64,000 nt of DNA from Brotaphodocola faecis (GTDB lineage Bacteria > Bacillota > Clostridia > Lachnospirales > Lachnospiraceae), in contig NZ_JBBMFJ010000017.1 in assembly GCF_040096075.1 (NCBI RefSeq), positions 1 through 64,000 of the forward strand, in the 5' to 3' direction. Shown here one piece after another: positions 53,791 to 63,423 of the stretch. Both the position numbers and the translations under genes were made by a program. How positions within the stretch are numbered: position 1 is the first letter of the stretch; the number at the start of each line of letters is the position of its first letter. The notes under the pieces were generated by a model that worked only from the letters and a program-made list of their open reading frames with translations, was not told where the DNA came from and ran no database searches.

Positions 53791-55002
53791 ATGTTATGCC
53801 AGTTCACTTTTCAAAATTTTAAATCTTACAAAAATGAAACTACTTTAGATTATCAGGCTGCAGTACTTCCTGAATTCAAAAATACACTGATCACTGAGAC
53901 TTCTGCCTCTGATCTTCTGCCAGTTAATGTCGTCTATGGCCCAAATGGCGGTGGAAAGTCAAACCTGCTGCAGGCGCTTGCTTGCGTCATCTCTACGGTC
54001 GTAAAACCGGTGAATGAATTAAGGAAAAACAGACAGGGTTTCATCCTCCAGCAGAAAATTGATGCAGTTCCCTTTCTGTTTGATGAGATTTCCAAAAATG
54101 AACCGACCGAATTCCGGCTATTTTTCAGGATTGAGAAGAATGAATACTGCTACTATCTCGCCTTAAAAAATGATGAGGTTATATCGGAATCCCTTTACAG
54201 AAAAGCTGTCACCGGGAAGAAAACTGCCATGCTTTTTGAACGTGAGGCTGACAGCATTTCCCTTGGCTATACGATTAATAAAAAAAGCCTGAACACCAGC
54301 ATTAACCCTAAGATGCCGTATCTTTCTTTCCTGGCCATTAACTATGACATTCCGGTCATCAGCGAGGTTATTACATGGTTTGAAAGCTGCATTATCCGCA
54401 GCTATGCAAATCCCGTAGTGGAACATCAGATTCTGTTAGCCAAAGATGCGCCATATAAGGAGCAGTTCATCCGCGCTTTAAATGATATGGATATTGATAT
54501 CACCGGGTACCGCTATGATGAAGATACAAAGCAGCTCTTCATGCAGCGCACGTTATCTTCCCAGGAATATGAATTGCCATTCTCCCAGGAATCCGATGGA
54601 ACCAAGAAACTTATCGCGGCCCTTCCGGTGATCTTGCTTGCCCTCAGAGAAGGACGCATGGTGATCATTGATGAGCTGGATGCAAAGCTTCATCCGAAGC
54701 TTTTGCGCTATGTCATTTCCTTGTTCAAAAATAAAGAGATCAACAAATATGGGGCCCAGCTTTTATTCACATCCCATGATATGTATACTTTAAAAAATAC
54801 CATATTCCGCCGTGACGAGATCTGGTTTGCCGCGGAGAATGCTTCCCACGAAAGCGAACTCTATTCGTTGCATGAAATCCGTGGGGAAGATAACGACCGC
54901 GTCAAAAATACCGCGGCCTACGATAAGCAGTATCTGGAAGGACGCTATGGAGCTGATCCATACCTTTCCAACATGCTCGGAGGTGATTTTGCAAGAGCCT
55001 AA
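53791..55002 (+). CDS. RloA/AbiL-like AAA ATPase
   Basis: 403 residues from ATG 53791 (AAAGGAGG upstream). An SMC-like split ATPase: Walker A VYGPNGGGKSNLLQAL, Walker B MVIIDELDAKLHP, followed by LLFTSHD. This is the AAA_15/21 type found in RloA and AbiLi anti-phage or regulatory systems. The usual second gene (RloB) is not downstream; only noncoding DNA and a toxin-antitoxin pair follow. A defence role is inferred from family alone. Confidence 0.75.
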   Translation: MLCQFTFQNFKSYKNETTLDYQAAVLPEFKNTLITETSASDLLPVNVVYGPNGGGKSNLLQALACVISTVVKPVNELRKNRQGFILQQKIDAVPFLFDEISKNEPTEFRLFFRIEKNEYCYYLALKNDEVISESLYRKAVTGKKTAMLFEREADSISLGYTINKKSLNTSINPKMPYLSFLAINYDIPVISEVITWFESCIIRSYANPVVEHQILLAKDAPYKEQFIRALNDMDIDITGYRYDEDTKQLFMQRTLSSQEYELPFSQESDGTKKLIAALPVILLALREGRMVIIDELDAKLHPKLLRYVISLFKNKEINKYGAQLLFTSHDMYTLKNTIFRRDEIWFAAENASHESELYSLHEIRGEDNDRVKNTAAYDKQYLEGRYGADPYLSNMLGGDFARA

Positions 55003-55110
55003 AACTTCGAAAGAAAAGTGATCTGGATAAAAGCTAGATGAACGCCCGGATTTCTGCGGTAATCTCAATCATAGAGTTTCATCCTCCTTGAATGAATTTA
55101 TTGTTAAATA

Positions 55111-55157
55111 TTCGTGCAAAGTATTGTTTTCTTCGTGCAAATGGCATATACTATAAT
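55111..55157 (+). promoter_or_regulatory. Promoter and operator repeats of dinJ-yafQ
   Basis: Two direct copies of TTCGTGCAAA start at 55111 and 55132, 21 bp apart (two helical turns), just upstream of TATAAT (55152-55157). They are probable DinJ binding sites for autoregulation. Confidence 0.6.
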
Positions 55158-55181
55158 TGCCAGCAGAAAGGGGTTGATCGT

Positions 55182-55460
55182 ATGGCTGGAAATACCACAA
55201 ACATCAGTATCCGCATGGACGCAGATTTGAAAGCACAGGCGGACGCACTGTTTACTGAACTTGGCATGAACCTGACTACGGCGTTTAACATCTTTGTGCG
55301 CCAGTCGCTTCGTGAAGGCGGCATTCCCTTTGAAGTAAGGCTAGAACAGCCGAACAAAGAAACGGTTGCTGCCATGCTGGAAGCGGAAAGGATTGCAAAA
55401 GACCCGTCTGTAAAGGGCTACAATGACCTTGACGAGTTATTTACTGACCTGAAAAGATGA
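55182..55460 (+). CDS. dinJ: DinJ/RelB-family antitoxin
   Basis: 92 residues from ATG 55182 (AAAGGGG upstream). A ribbon-helix-helix N-terminus (TNISIRMDADLKAQADALFTELGMNLTTAFNIFVRQ) is the RelB/DinJ form. It neutralises the next gene's toxin. Overlap of four bases with yafQ. Confidence 0.9.
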   Translation: MAGNTTNISIRMDADLKAQADALFTELGMNLTTAFNIFVRQSLREGGIPFEVRLEQPNKETVAAMLEAERIAKDPSVKGYNDLDELFTDLKR

Positions 55461-55747
55461 AAGAAACCAAATATACCGTCAAGTACACGACCAGTTTCAA
55501 AAAAGACTACAAACGAGCAATAAAGCGTGGCTTGAAGATTGAGCTGCTGGAGCAGATCGTAGCGTTGCTGGCGATGGGCGAGCCGCTGCCGGATAAGAAC
55601 CGTGACCATGACCTGTCCGGTGATTGGGCAGGCCATCGGGAATGTCATATTCTCCCGGACTGGCTGCTTGTCTACCGCATAGAAGATGATGTTCTGGTGC
55701 TGACGCTGGCCCGCACCGGCACACACAGCGACTTGTTCGGCAAATAA
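55457..55747 (+). CDS. yafQ: YafQ-family mRNA interferase toxin
   Basis: 96 residues. TTSFKKDYKRAIKRGLKIE, the DHDLSGDWAGHRECHI block with catalytic-type Asp and His, and VYRIEDDVLVLTLARTGTHSDLF are YafQ hallmarks. It cleaves mRNA on the ribosome. Full length. Confidence 0.92.
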   Translation: MKETKYTVKYTTSFKKDYKRAIKRGLKIELLEQIVALLAMGEPLPDKNRDHDLSGDWAGHRECHILPDWLLVYRIEDDVLVLTLARTGTHSDLFGK

Positions 55748-55854
55748 ACAGTCTGCCGCCGTATGGGGAAACCTGTACGGCGGTTTTTCTGTGTGCAAAA
55801 GTATGTCGTGAAACGCGACGCACTTGACAGGGGTACGCCAAAATACGGTAGCCC

Positions 55855-56990
55855 TTACCGCTCCGGCTCCCGGCCGAGCAGCTGTCCCGTTCCTGTCGGG
55901 ACAGCTGCTCGGCGGTTTTGCGGAGCCGTTCCACTGCTTTCAAATCTTCCCGCATGGATTTTCATGGCAAGCGTGTCAGTCTGCTTTCCAGCGGTCAGCT
56001 GGTCGATCTCACGCTGCCATGCCTTCTGGGTGATCCCCTCGCCGCTGTCTTTCAGTTCTTTCAGATACCGGGCCGCTGCGTCATAGAGGATCAGTTCCCA
56101 GCTGTGGCGCTGCTCAAACTGTTCCCGTTTTTCCGGCTTTACTTTGGCAAGCTGCTTGTGGATGGACTTGTACTGGTTGTACTGTTCCCACATCTCCCCT
56201 CGCTCGGTAAGGGTAGCGATCCGGCGCTCGGCCTTGACGATCTTTCCCCGCAGGTCATAGTAACAGCTGTTCATATCAGCGATTTTTTCATGGAGCTGCT
56301 GCATAGACTGGATGCCGTTTGCCTGCAAAAAGCTGAACAGTGCAGCGTTTTCCTGCAAAGTCCGGATTTTGCCGGTGCGGGTGCGGGGAGCGTTCAACTG
56401 CTGCTGGGTCTCCCACAAGACGGTCAAGCTGCTTTGCTGCGTTTGTGGTTTTCCGTTTCGGCTTTCGACCAGCGATAAAGACGGGTAATGCGGGCTTTGA
56501 TTTCTTTCAGCAGCTTGTTGTCGGCAGCGATCTGTCGGTTTACCGCCCCCTTGTCGGTACGGATGCCGCGCTTTTCCATTTGGCTGACAGCTGTCCCTAG
56601 ATGAACAGAGGGAATCTTATCAATGCCCTGCCGCTTGTAGCTGCGATGGTAAATGCGCTCCGGTCTGCCGGCAGATTCCAGCGACCGATTGGTGTAGGCC
56701 GCCCACGCTGCCCACGAAATCTCCACATTTCCTTTATCGTTCCAGTCGGACGTATCCGCTCTGTGATTTTTCCAGCCGCCTTTCCCATCCGGGATACGCT
56801 GTCCATTCTCGTCCAGATCGTATGCCTTGCGGCACTTTGCGCCCCACTGTCCATTTTCTTTCAGAGGCCGGAGCGTCAGCATGATATGGACATGAGGGTT
56901 GCCGGTTCCCTTGTCATGGATAGCAAAGTCAGCACACATTCCTTTGTCTACAAAGTTGTCCTTCACATAGGCACGCACAAGGGTGATACA
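55855..56990 (-). pseudogene. MobA/MobL relaxase remnant with frameshift
   Basis: In one frame (56990 to 56424): VRAYVKDNFVDKGMCADFAI, the HUH motif NPHVHIMLTLRPL, then KRQGIDKIPSVHLG. At 56424-56427 the coding switches frame and continues TVLWETQQQLNAPRTRTGKI and a long coiled-coil to 55855. The N-terminus with the catalytic Tyr is missing. The sequence is a decayed relaxase of a different family from the intact one at 11889. Confidence 0.8.
55874..55912. repeat. Perfect 16-bp inverted repeat
   Basis: CCGAGCAGCTGTCCCG (55874-55889) with CGGGACAGCTGCTCGG (55897-55912), 7-base loop. It lies near the 3' end of the relaxase remnant and may mark an element end or act as a terminator. Confidence 0.8.
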
Positions 56991-57336
56991 CAGCCACTTT
57001 GGAGCAGCCACATAGCATACCGATCTCCGCAAGGCTCAGTCCGTCAAGCGCATAGAGCAGGAACCAGCTGCGCTAGGCTTCGGTACAGGTGTCCAGAACA
57101 GCCATCAGCTCATGTAGCGTTTCCACGCGGCAAAGGTATTTCTCCGGCGTTTCGCCGTAGGCCCCTACACCCTCGGTGGTAATGATGTACTCATCAAACT
57201 CCCGGCCATCCCAACGCCGTCGCTGTTCATGGAACAGGTTCTCCGTTTTGTGATCGACCCGGTCAAGAAATTCATAGACTTCCAACGTGACCTCCACGGT
57301 CACAGCTTGTCCGTTATAATTGATGGTAACTTCCAT
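56991..57336 (-). pseudogene. Sigma-like regulator remnant with nonsense mutation
   Basis: ATG 57336 (GGAGGAAAGG upstream) starts MEVTINYNGQAVTVEV. The frame runs to TAG (57073-57075), where relatives have Gln (CTEA-Q-RS). The same frame resumes RSWFLLYALDGLSLAEIGMLCGCSK, the HTH, until about 56991, where it is joined to the relaxase fragment by a deletion. Confidence 0.75.
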
Positions 57337-57646
57337 CTGCCTTTCCTCCATTCAGATTTTTTGGGTAAATCTGAATGGGGTGGCGGGAAACGGCACCGGG
57401 ATAAAGTTCGGGCCATGCTGACCCGATGTTACGGCTCCATAGAGACAAAAAAGCGCCCGGACGGTATAATGCCATACGAGCGTCAGGGAATATATTTTGC
57501 TGTTTAGCTACATGGTATAGTGCATACTTCTTACCGAATTGCTCCGCTGCTGGGAACAGGCTTTTTTTAGCTTGTGCAGATCATGAGTACTGTGAAAAAA
57601 GGCAAAAATAGACACGGCGGCAATCCTCCTATATGCCGCCTTGGAT

Positions 57647-58035
57647 TTACACGGTGTTGCGTTCTTCTTTTTTCCGCAGTTCTTCCTGTTCCTCCGTGGA
57701 TAAAAGAACCGGTTGCAAGGATGGTGGGATATAACGTTCCAAAAAATTGAAGTAGATTTCAATTTCCTGCGTGATGTCCTGGCTGCCTTTTCGGGCGCGT
57801 TCGTGGGCAAGGACTTCATGAAGTCCTACCACATCCATATAAACACAGGTCAGCCGTTCATACCCTGTAGCCTAAAACATACGGATATCCCGTTCATACT
57901 TTCCTCGGTTATAAAGGCCCGTCAATGCATCGATATTATAATAATCCGGTGTTTTCTCATGGCGCTGAAGAAGCTCCAATTCCTTTTCTCCCTTTTCGGA
58001 AAAGTGTTCCCGCTGTTCATTTCCCCAATTTTAGT
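57647..58035 (-). pseudogene. GGDEF-protein fragment fused to a serine-recombinase tail
   Basis: The upstream part reads DYYNIDALTGLYNRGKYERDIRMF, a TAG (57872-57874) where Gln is expected, then ATGYERLTCVYMDVVGLHEV, which is the start of a GGDEF domain. From about 57820 the sequence becomes QEIEIYFNFLERYIPPSLQP, the DUF4368-type C-terminus of large serine recombinases. It is a chimera left by integration or deletion of an element in a diguanylate-cyclase gene. Confidence 0.65.
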
Positions 58036-58130
58036 GTATATTCATACATTTCTTAATTTTTCGAGCAATTTGAGCAACTGTATCTTGGATTTTGCCTACT
58101 GAATATTGAGAAAATTTAGGCTGAGAATTG

Positions 58131-58166
58131 AAAAAAGGCTATCCCTTTATTGAGACAGCCTTTTGA
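58131..58166 (-). terminator. Terminator of the 58198 lipoprotein gene
   Basis: Read on the minus strand, AAAAGGCT pairs with AGCCTTTT, followed by a T-run. Confidence 0.7.
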
Positions 58167-58197
58167 ATTTAATTTGACTCATCTATCGTTTATTCTC

Positions 58198-59139
58198 TCA
58201 TTCAGATTCTTCTCTGTATTCAAAGACGAACCACTTTTCATTCATATAAATTTCTATTGTATCGTCTGCCCCATACTGATAACCAAATCCACTTCCAAAA
58301 TTAGACTGATTATCTTCTGTTGGTATTTCAGTTCCATCGACAGTTGATGTTATTTCTCCATCCATAGTGCCACAACGTGCATCCATGATGCTTTCTCTCC
58401 CTGTATCGTAGTATAATTTACCATCTATTCTTACCATAGGTATTCTATCCCACATGGCATTTGCTTCTGTCTGTTCTATCACGGTAATTTTATAAACCTC
58501 TCCTAATTGTGCAGGATATGATTCCATTATTTCTCCGTTATAGCTAATTTCTACGAAATCTCCAATTTGTAATTCAAGGTTCTCTTCGTTTGATATATAA
58601 AACTTATCTGCTGAATCAAGTTCCAAAGAACCATCTACCGGTTTTACTATTATTGAATCATGATTCGTTTCAATTACCGATGCCTGAAATGTTACCATTA
58701 GCGGTCTATTATCTGCCGAAGCAAGCATTTCAGTTATACAATTACCTAAAGCAGGCGTTGGTTTATAAATTCCTTGATATGGCTGTTCTACATATTCGAT
58801 TCCTTTATCTACATAGTAAAAAAGAGTAGTTCCTGCCGCCCCATCACAATTTATATTGATCGTAATAGAATCTTTGTTGACCGGTTCATCATTGATTGAT
58901 TGCTGACTGGTTGTTTCCATATCCATTAGCATAGATAAAAATTCATCAATAAACTCCGTAGCTTCACCTTCAGTGTTAGGTGACATAGCATATTTGTCAC
59001 CGTCAGAGACACCAATCGATACAATATCCTCTCTCGCTGGCAATCTAATAGGATTCCCCTGTTCTTTTCTTCCACATGCACATAACATAATTGAAACAAA
59101 GTAGCAAAGACAAACAATACTGCATAATTTCTTTTTCAT
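58198..59139 (-). CDS. Lipoprotein with DUF5301/DUF3221-like domains
   Basis: 313 residues from MKKKLCSIVCLCYF (GGGAGG about 10 bases upstream; ATG 59145 is an alternative). Lipobox LCACGRK. The N-terminal half (REDIVSIGVSDGDKYAMS through the YVEQPYQGIYKPTPA region) looks like DUF5301; the second half (MVTFQASVIETNHDSIIVKP, GDFVEISYNGEIMESYPAQLGEVYKI) is DUF3221-like. Surface anchored, function unknown. Confidence 0.65.
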   Translation of the reverse strand: MKKKLCSIVCLCYFVSIMLCACGRKEQGNPIRLPAREDIVSIGVSDGDKYAMSPNTEGEATEFIDEFLSMLMDMETTSQQSINDEPVNKDSITININCDGAAGTTLFYYVDKGIEYVEQPYQGIYKPTPALGNCITEMLASADNRPLMVTFQASVIETNHDSIIVKPVDGSLELDSADKFYISNEENLELQIGDFVEISYNGEIMESYPAQLGEVYKITVIEQTEANAMWDRIPMVRIDGKLYYDTGRESIMDARCGTMDGEITSTVDGTEIPTEDNQSNFGSGFGYQYGADDTIEIYMNEKWFVFEYREESE

Positions 59140-59157
59140 GGTCATAATCCTCCCCAA

Positions 59158-59639
59158 AATATATTTCGTATTATACGTTATCTAAGTGTATATTTCAATG
59201 TGTGGGAAATAGCCGGAACGTGTTTTTATGCATTGTGAATGCATGTTTATAGGCTCGTTTTCAGTGGGCACACAATTCCGAAAAGGGAGTTCCTTTTCAT
59301 CAAAGTACACCGTCTGATTATTGCCCGGGTATTCTTCCCCTTTTTGATTTTTCTAAGAGATTTCTATCTCCAAATCCCCGCTTATGAGAGGATACTCCAG
59401 CCCCTTCTTCTCAATATATTCTGACACTATCTGCAATGCGCTTTTTACGCTGCAGCCCTTTTTACATATAATTTTCATTCCATTACTTCTAAATGGCACC
59501 GACCACTTTCATCTCAAAAGCATTATACCGCTTAAAAAAATTATCACAAGTTGCCTTATGGTAAGCGAAGCGGGTTTACTATTAGACAGAACCGCTCTCC
59601 TGAGATATAATATCCTTAAGATTTGAAAAGGGGATTTTT
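59158..59639. other. Intergenic region, no supported gene
   Basis: Only short frames without ribosome sites. It presumably holds divergent promoters for the lipoprotein gene and the ATPase operon; an AAAAGGGG ribosome site for the latter ends it. Confidence 0.5.
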
Positions 59640-60401
59640 ATGAATTCAGAAAAATATATAAGTCATACCGTTATGTCTCTTATTTCGGCCAAAGGGGGAG
59701 TTGGAACCTCCACATTAACCAAAGAACTGGCGATTGCATTTAGTAAAGACGTTTCCGTCTGTCTGGTTGATATGGCCCTCTCCTGCCCTGCCCAGGAAAC
59801 ACTTTTCCGCATACTTCCAACACGTACAATGGAATATCTGTTTAAGCACAAAACAGGGGATCTTTCCCCTCTGTCCTGGCAGGATCTGGAACCCTATCTT
59901 ACGCCTGTCCCCGGTCGGAATATCCATCTTTTATCCGCCAAACAGGTGAAAGGAGCGTACCCTCTGCCTCTTAATCGGATCATACAGCTCATTTCTTCTT
60001 TGAAGGCTTATTTTGACCTGGTTCTTATTGATACCGATATGGCATCCACGGATGTTTCTGCGAAACTCGTGGAATTATCGGATCGGGCCCTGCTGGTCAC
60101 AGATGATACGGAGTGCTCAATTAAAAACAATCAGCGCTTTCGTCGGCTGCTGACCCAAAAGCAGATCAGTTATGATCACATGCATGTGATCGCAAATCAG
60201 ATCAGGAAAGAATCGCAGATGTACTCGGATCAGGAAATAGAGGCGCTTCTTCACATTCCGGTTCTTGTAACGCTGCCATACTATGACCAGGTCTGGAAAT
60301 ATAATAATTCTTACCTGTCATTATATGAAGACCCGGTAAGTCCGCTCCAGCCCTCCCTGTCATCATTGGTGGACCGACTTTTCAAACTTCTGGAGAAATA
60401 A
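59640..60401 (+). CDS. TadZ/MinD-like ParA-family ATPase
   Basis: 253 residues. Deviant Walker A SAKGGVGTSTLT (about residues 17-28), LVDMALSCPAQ and LVLIDTDMAS fit CpaE/TadZ/MinD ATPases. The C-terminal half lacks an obvious membrane-targeting helix. In Tad systems such a protein positions the pilus machine. Here only a membrane protein follows, so the link to pili is tentative. Confidence 0.7.
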   Translation: MNSEKYISHTVMSLISAKGGVGTSTLTKELAIAFSKDVSVCLVDMALSCPAQETLFRILPTRTMEYLFKHKTGDLSPLSWQDLEPYLTPVPGRNIHLLSAKQVKGAYPLPLNRIIQLISSLKAYFDLVLIDTDMASTDVSAKLVELSDRALLVTDDTECSIKNNQRFRRLLTQKQISYDHMHVIANQIRKESQMYSDQEIEALLHIPVLVTLPYYDQVWKYNNSYLSLYEDPVSPLQPSLSSLVDRLFKLLEK

Positions 60402-61004
60402 ATGATGCTTTTAAATAATGATCACGGTCATCCCCTGCCGGATGCCCCAGTGTTTTACAGTGTTCTTTCGAAAAACAAACAGGAGCTGCGGGCAGCAGCC
60501 AGGGCGAACCGTATGATGAAACGCTTCCACCTGACAATCCCCTATATCATCGCCTGCCTCATGGCTTACTATGGTTTTTTTCGCTACTATCCGCAGTTAA
60601 AAACCAGTTTTTTAGGTATATGTATCCTGTATTATGCCGCGGCGTATTTTATCCGCTGGTATTTGGAACCACAATATGCCCTGTTCCTTTTGCGGCATCG
60701 GCCCTACTACCTCGCAGAATCGGATACGTTTCTCTTTTTTACCTTATATGGGTTAGAAGATGAAGACGGAAAACTGACTCAGGCCAGAGATCTGGCCGTG
60801 CTTTCCTGGATCCAGCGATGCAAAAAGCAGATCCCAGATGACAGCCCTGTCCTGCGTATTATCCAAAACAGAACTTTTAAAGATCCAGAGGAAGAAAAAT
60901 ATATTCCGATCAGTTTATATGAACTCATTCTCCGGCAGCTTGCCTTTCAAAATCCGGATATTTTAAATGGACTGAAATATTACAACCGACAATGTGATAA
61001 ATAG
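60402..61004 (+). CDS. Membrane protein co-encoded with the TadZ-like ATPase
   Basis: 200 residues, starting directly after the ATPase stop. Two membrane helices (FHLTIPYIIACLMAYYGFF and FLGICILYYAAAYFI) and a cytoplasmic C-terminal domain. No family recognised; likely acts with the ATPase. Confidence 0.6.
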   Translation: MMLLNNDHGHPLPDAPVFYSVLSKNKQELRAAARANRMMKRFHLTIPYIIACLMAYYGFFRYYPQLKTSFLGICILYYAAAYFIRWYLEPQYALFLLRHRPYYLAESDTFLFFTLYGLEDEDGKLTQARDLAVLSWIQRCKKQIPDDSPVLRIIQNRTFKDPEEEKYIPISLYELILRQLAFQNPDILNGLKYYNRQCDK

Positions 61005-61009
61005 GAAGA

Positions 61010-61050
61010 GGATCTCCAACGCCCTAGAATCGTCCGGAGATTCCCTTTTT
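61010..61050 (+). terminator. Terminator of the TadZ-like operon
   Basis: GGATCTCC pairs with GGAGATTCC, followed by CTTTTT. Confidence 0.7.
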
Positions 61051-61116
61051 AATTTACTCTTTATTTTCCGTAATAAAATAGTCGCAATACCCGCCACCGT
61101 TCGCCAGCGTCTGTTT

Positions 61117-61500
61117 TTAGTGCAATAGGCCATGCTGAAGTGTGATCGTCACCTCATCCAACTTGCAAAACAACGGCATCAACTCGGATGCGCCTATCTT
61201 CTTCATATAAGTAAAAATAAAGCAGCGGGTAATAAGGTAGTAGCATAGCCCCATGACAAACGCATGAGTAAATAATATCTCCATGTAGTAGCCCACCTTA
61301 AGGTATTCACGCCCCAAGCGGGAGGCGTCCTTCACGATGAGGTTCGCCACCTGTCCCGCTTCGATCATCTCCACTTTTTTTTCCATGAGGGCCGCTCAAA
61401 GTTCGTGCCAGAGTAGCCGTCATCCGCAAGGAAGATGGTATTTCAAAGCCTTTTTCTTTTGCATATTTCTCCAGCAGGGTGCGCTGAGATGAGATTTGTC
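61117..61500 (-). pseudogene. Serine recombinase N-terminal fragment, frameshifted
   Basis: Read on the minus strand from about 61500: SSQRTLLEKYAKEKGF, then (shifted) LADDGYSGTNFERPSWKK, a frameshift in an eight-A run (about 61376-61383), then VEMIEAGQVANLIVKDASRLGREYLKVGYYMEILF. After that it joins unrelated sequence to 61117. The catalytic Ser region and most of the gene are missing. Confidence 0.7.
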
Positions 61501-61625
61501 AAGGGTATTTTCTTTGTTAAGCATTTCTTCCTAAACTATACAAGATACAAAGTAGTGGCTTTGCTTAGCAACGTTCCGACAGTACATTTATGATTCGTAA
61601 CGCCGCAGACGTGAGAAAACAAATG

Positions 61626-61664
61626 GGGCAAGAGCGCACATGGATAAAATGTGCGCTCTTGCCC
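61626..61664 (-). terminator. Terminator of the ABC exporter operon
   Basis: A perfect 16-bp stem (GGGCAAGAGCGCACAT with its complement, seven-base loop). On the minus strand it lies just after the exporter stop and is followed by CATTTGTTTT. Confidence 0.8.
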
Positions 61665-61680
61665 TGTTTTGCAAATGGAT

Positions 61681-63420
61681 TTATGCTTTTGCGAGTGTCC
61701 AGCTCTGGCTCACGGTCTGGAGCTGCACCATGTGGGCGAAGATACCGCCTTCTTGCAGCAGTTGTGCGGGCGAACCCTGCTCGGCTACTGCACCATCCTT
61801 GAGCACCACGATCTTGTCCGCGCCGGAGACAGTGCGCATCCGGTGGGCGATAATGAGGACAGTCTTGTTCTTAATAAGTCGGGAAAGTGCCTCCTGAATG
61901 GCTGTTTCGTTCTCCACGTCCAGACTGGCAGTGGCTTCATCCAGCAGAATGATCGGCGCATCCTTCAGGAAGGCGCGGGCAATGGAAATGCGCTGCCGCT
62001 CGCCGCCGGACAACTCGCAGCCGTTTTCACCGATGTTGGTATTCCAACCGTCAGAGAGCTTTTCGGCGAATTTGTCCACATTGGCGAACTTTGCCGCCGC
62101 GATCACCTCTTCGTCCGTGGCGTCCTTTCGGCCAATGCGGATATTTTCCAGAATGCTGTTATCAAACAGCGTTACATCCTGAAACACGATGGAATAGAGG
62201 CTCATCAGCTTTTCCGGATCGATCTTCGACACATCCATGCCGCCCACGGTGATCCTGCCCCGATCAATGTCCCAGAACCGCGCCGCCAGACGGGAAATGG
62301 TAGTCTTACCGCCGCCGGAGGGACCGACCAACGCCGTGACCTGCCCCTGCTTCGCCATAAAGGACACGTCCTTCAGCACCGTTTCGCCGCTCTGGTAGGA
62401 AAAGCCCACATGCTCGAACACAATGTCGCAGTCCTGATTGGTTAGTTCTTCGCTGCCGGTCTGCACAGGGCAATCCAGAATCTCATTCATACGCTCGATG
62501 TTTGTGTTTGTACCGATGATGGCGGCAAGGTTTTGCAGCGTCCCCTCCAGCGGGTCATACAGACGGGACACCACCAGCAGGAACATAAAGAATGTCAGAA
62601 CATCCAGTTCACCCTTTACCAGCAGAGCTGCGCCCGCAAGGGCAGTGGTGGCAATGCCCAGCCGCAGCACAAGTCCTGCGGAAACTACGAAGGCAGCCGT
62701 TCCCAGTTCGCTTTTGATGAGTCGTCCTTCCACCGCACGAATTTTCTTTTCCAGTCCGGCAAGATAGCCGGCTTCTGCGTTGTTGGCACGCAGGTCTGGC
62801 ATGGTTTCCATGCACTCCTGAATACCGTCCTCACAGGTGATCTTCGCCGCCATTGCTTTGCTGGAGAGCCTTTTCTGCACGCCGGAGGCCAGCGCAACAA
62901 TGGCAAACGCCACAGGCAGTGGCCAGATGGCAGCCAGCGCCATACGCCAGTTGAAAAACAGCAGCGACACGGCGATGACTGTGGTGGAGAGGATCGCGCC
63001 GTACAGGGGCGCAACGAAGTGGGACTGGCTTTGCTCCAGCACGGCGCAGTCGTTCATGATGGAGGAGGTCAGATCGGCAAGGTCTTTCTTACCGAAGAAG
63101 GAAAGCGGGATCTTCCGCAGCTTTTCCGCAAGGTTCACACGGCGCACACCGGATTCCACATAGGTGACGAGATAGGTGTTGTCATACTCCAACCGGGTGC
63201 AGACCACAATGAACAGCGCTGCCGCAATGCAGCCGGTCATATAAAACAGAATACGCTTTGTTGTCAGTGTACCGTTCATGATCTCGCCCACCAGCAAGTA
63301 CAGCAGCCCCACCGGCAGCATGAAGGAGATATTTTGCAGCGCACAGCTTAAAATACCCTTGATGTTGTCCACTGCACCCTTATGGGAGAGTGCGTAGCGT
63401 CTTTGTAAATATTTGATCAT
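61681..63420 (-). CDS. ABC exporter half-transporter (YbtQ/IrtB-like)
   Basis: 579 residues: six-helix permease domain (about 1-310), then the nucleotide-binding domain with Walker A VGPSGGGKTT, signature CELSGGERQRISIARA and Walker B IILLDEATASLD. It forms a heterodimer with the upstream gene, whose stop is four bases before this ATG. Length and sequence style resemble siderophore/iron-related or drug-type exporters. Substrate not determinable. Confidence 0.85.
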   Translation of the reverse strand: MIKYLQRRYALSHKGAVDNIKGILSCALQNISFMLPVGLLYLLVGEIMNGTLTTKRILFYMTGCIAAALFIVVCTRLEYDNTYLVTYVESGVRRVNLAEKLRKIPLSFFGKKDLADLTSSIMNDCAVLEQSQSHFVAPLYGAILSTTVIAVSLLFFNWRMALAAIWPLPVAFAIVALASGVQKRLSSKAMAAKITCEDGIQECMETMPDLRANNAEAGYLAGLEKKIRAVEGRLIKSELGTAAFVVSAGLVLRLGIATTALAGAALLVKGELDVLTFFMFLLVVSRLYDPLEGTLQNLAAIIGTNTNIERMNEILDCPVQTGSEELTNQDCDIVFEHVGFSYQSGETVLKDVSFMAKQGQVTALVGPSGGGKTTISRLAARFWDIDRGRITVGGMDVSKIDPEKLMSLYSIVFQDVTLFDNSILENIRIGRKDATDEEVIAAAKFANVDKFAEKLSDGWNTNIGENGCELSGGERQRISIARAFLKDAPIILLDEATASLDVENETAIQEALSRLIKNKTVLIIAHRMRTVSGADKIVVLKDGAVAEQGSPAQLLQEGGIFAHMVQLQTVSQSWTLAKA

Positions 63421-63423
63421 CGC

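Noticed and set aside
9951..57874. Four Gln codons replaced by TAA/TAG (9951, 20696, 57073, 57872) as a hint of stop-codon reassignment
   Set aside because: All four are in genes broken by other means, and intact genes end normally with TAA and TAG (for example galK with TAG, tet(O) with TAA). C-to-T decay explains them.
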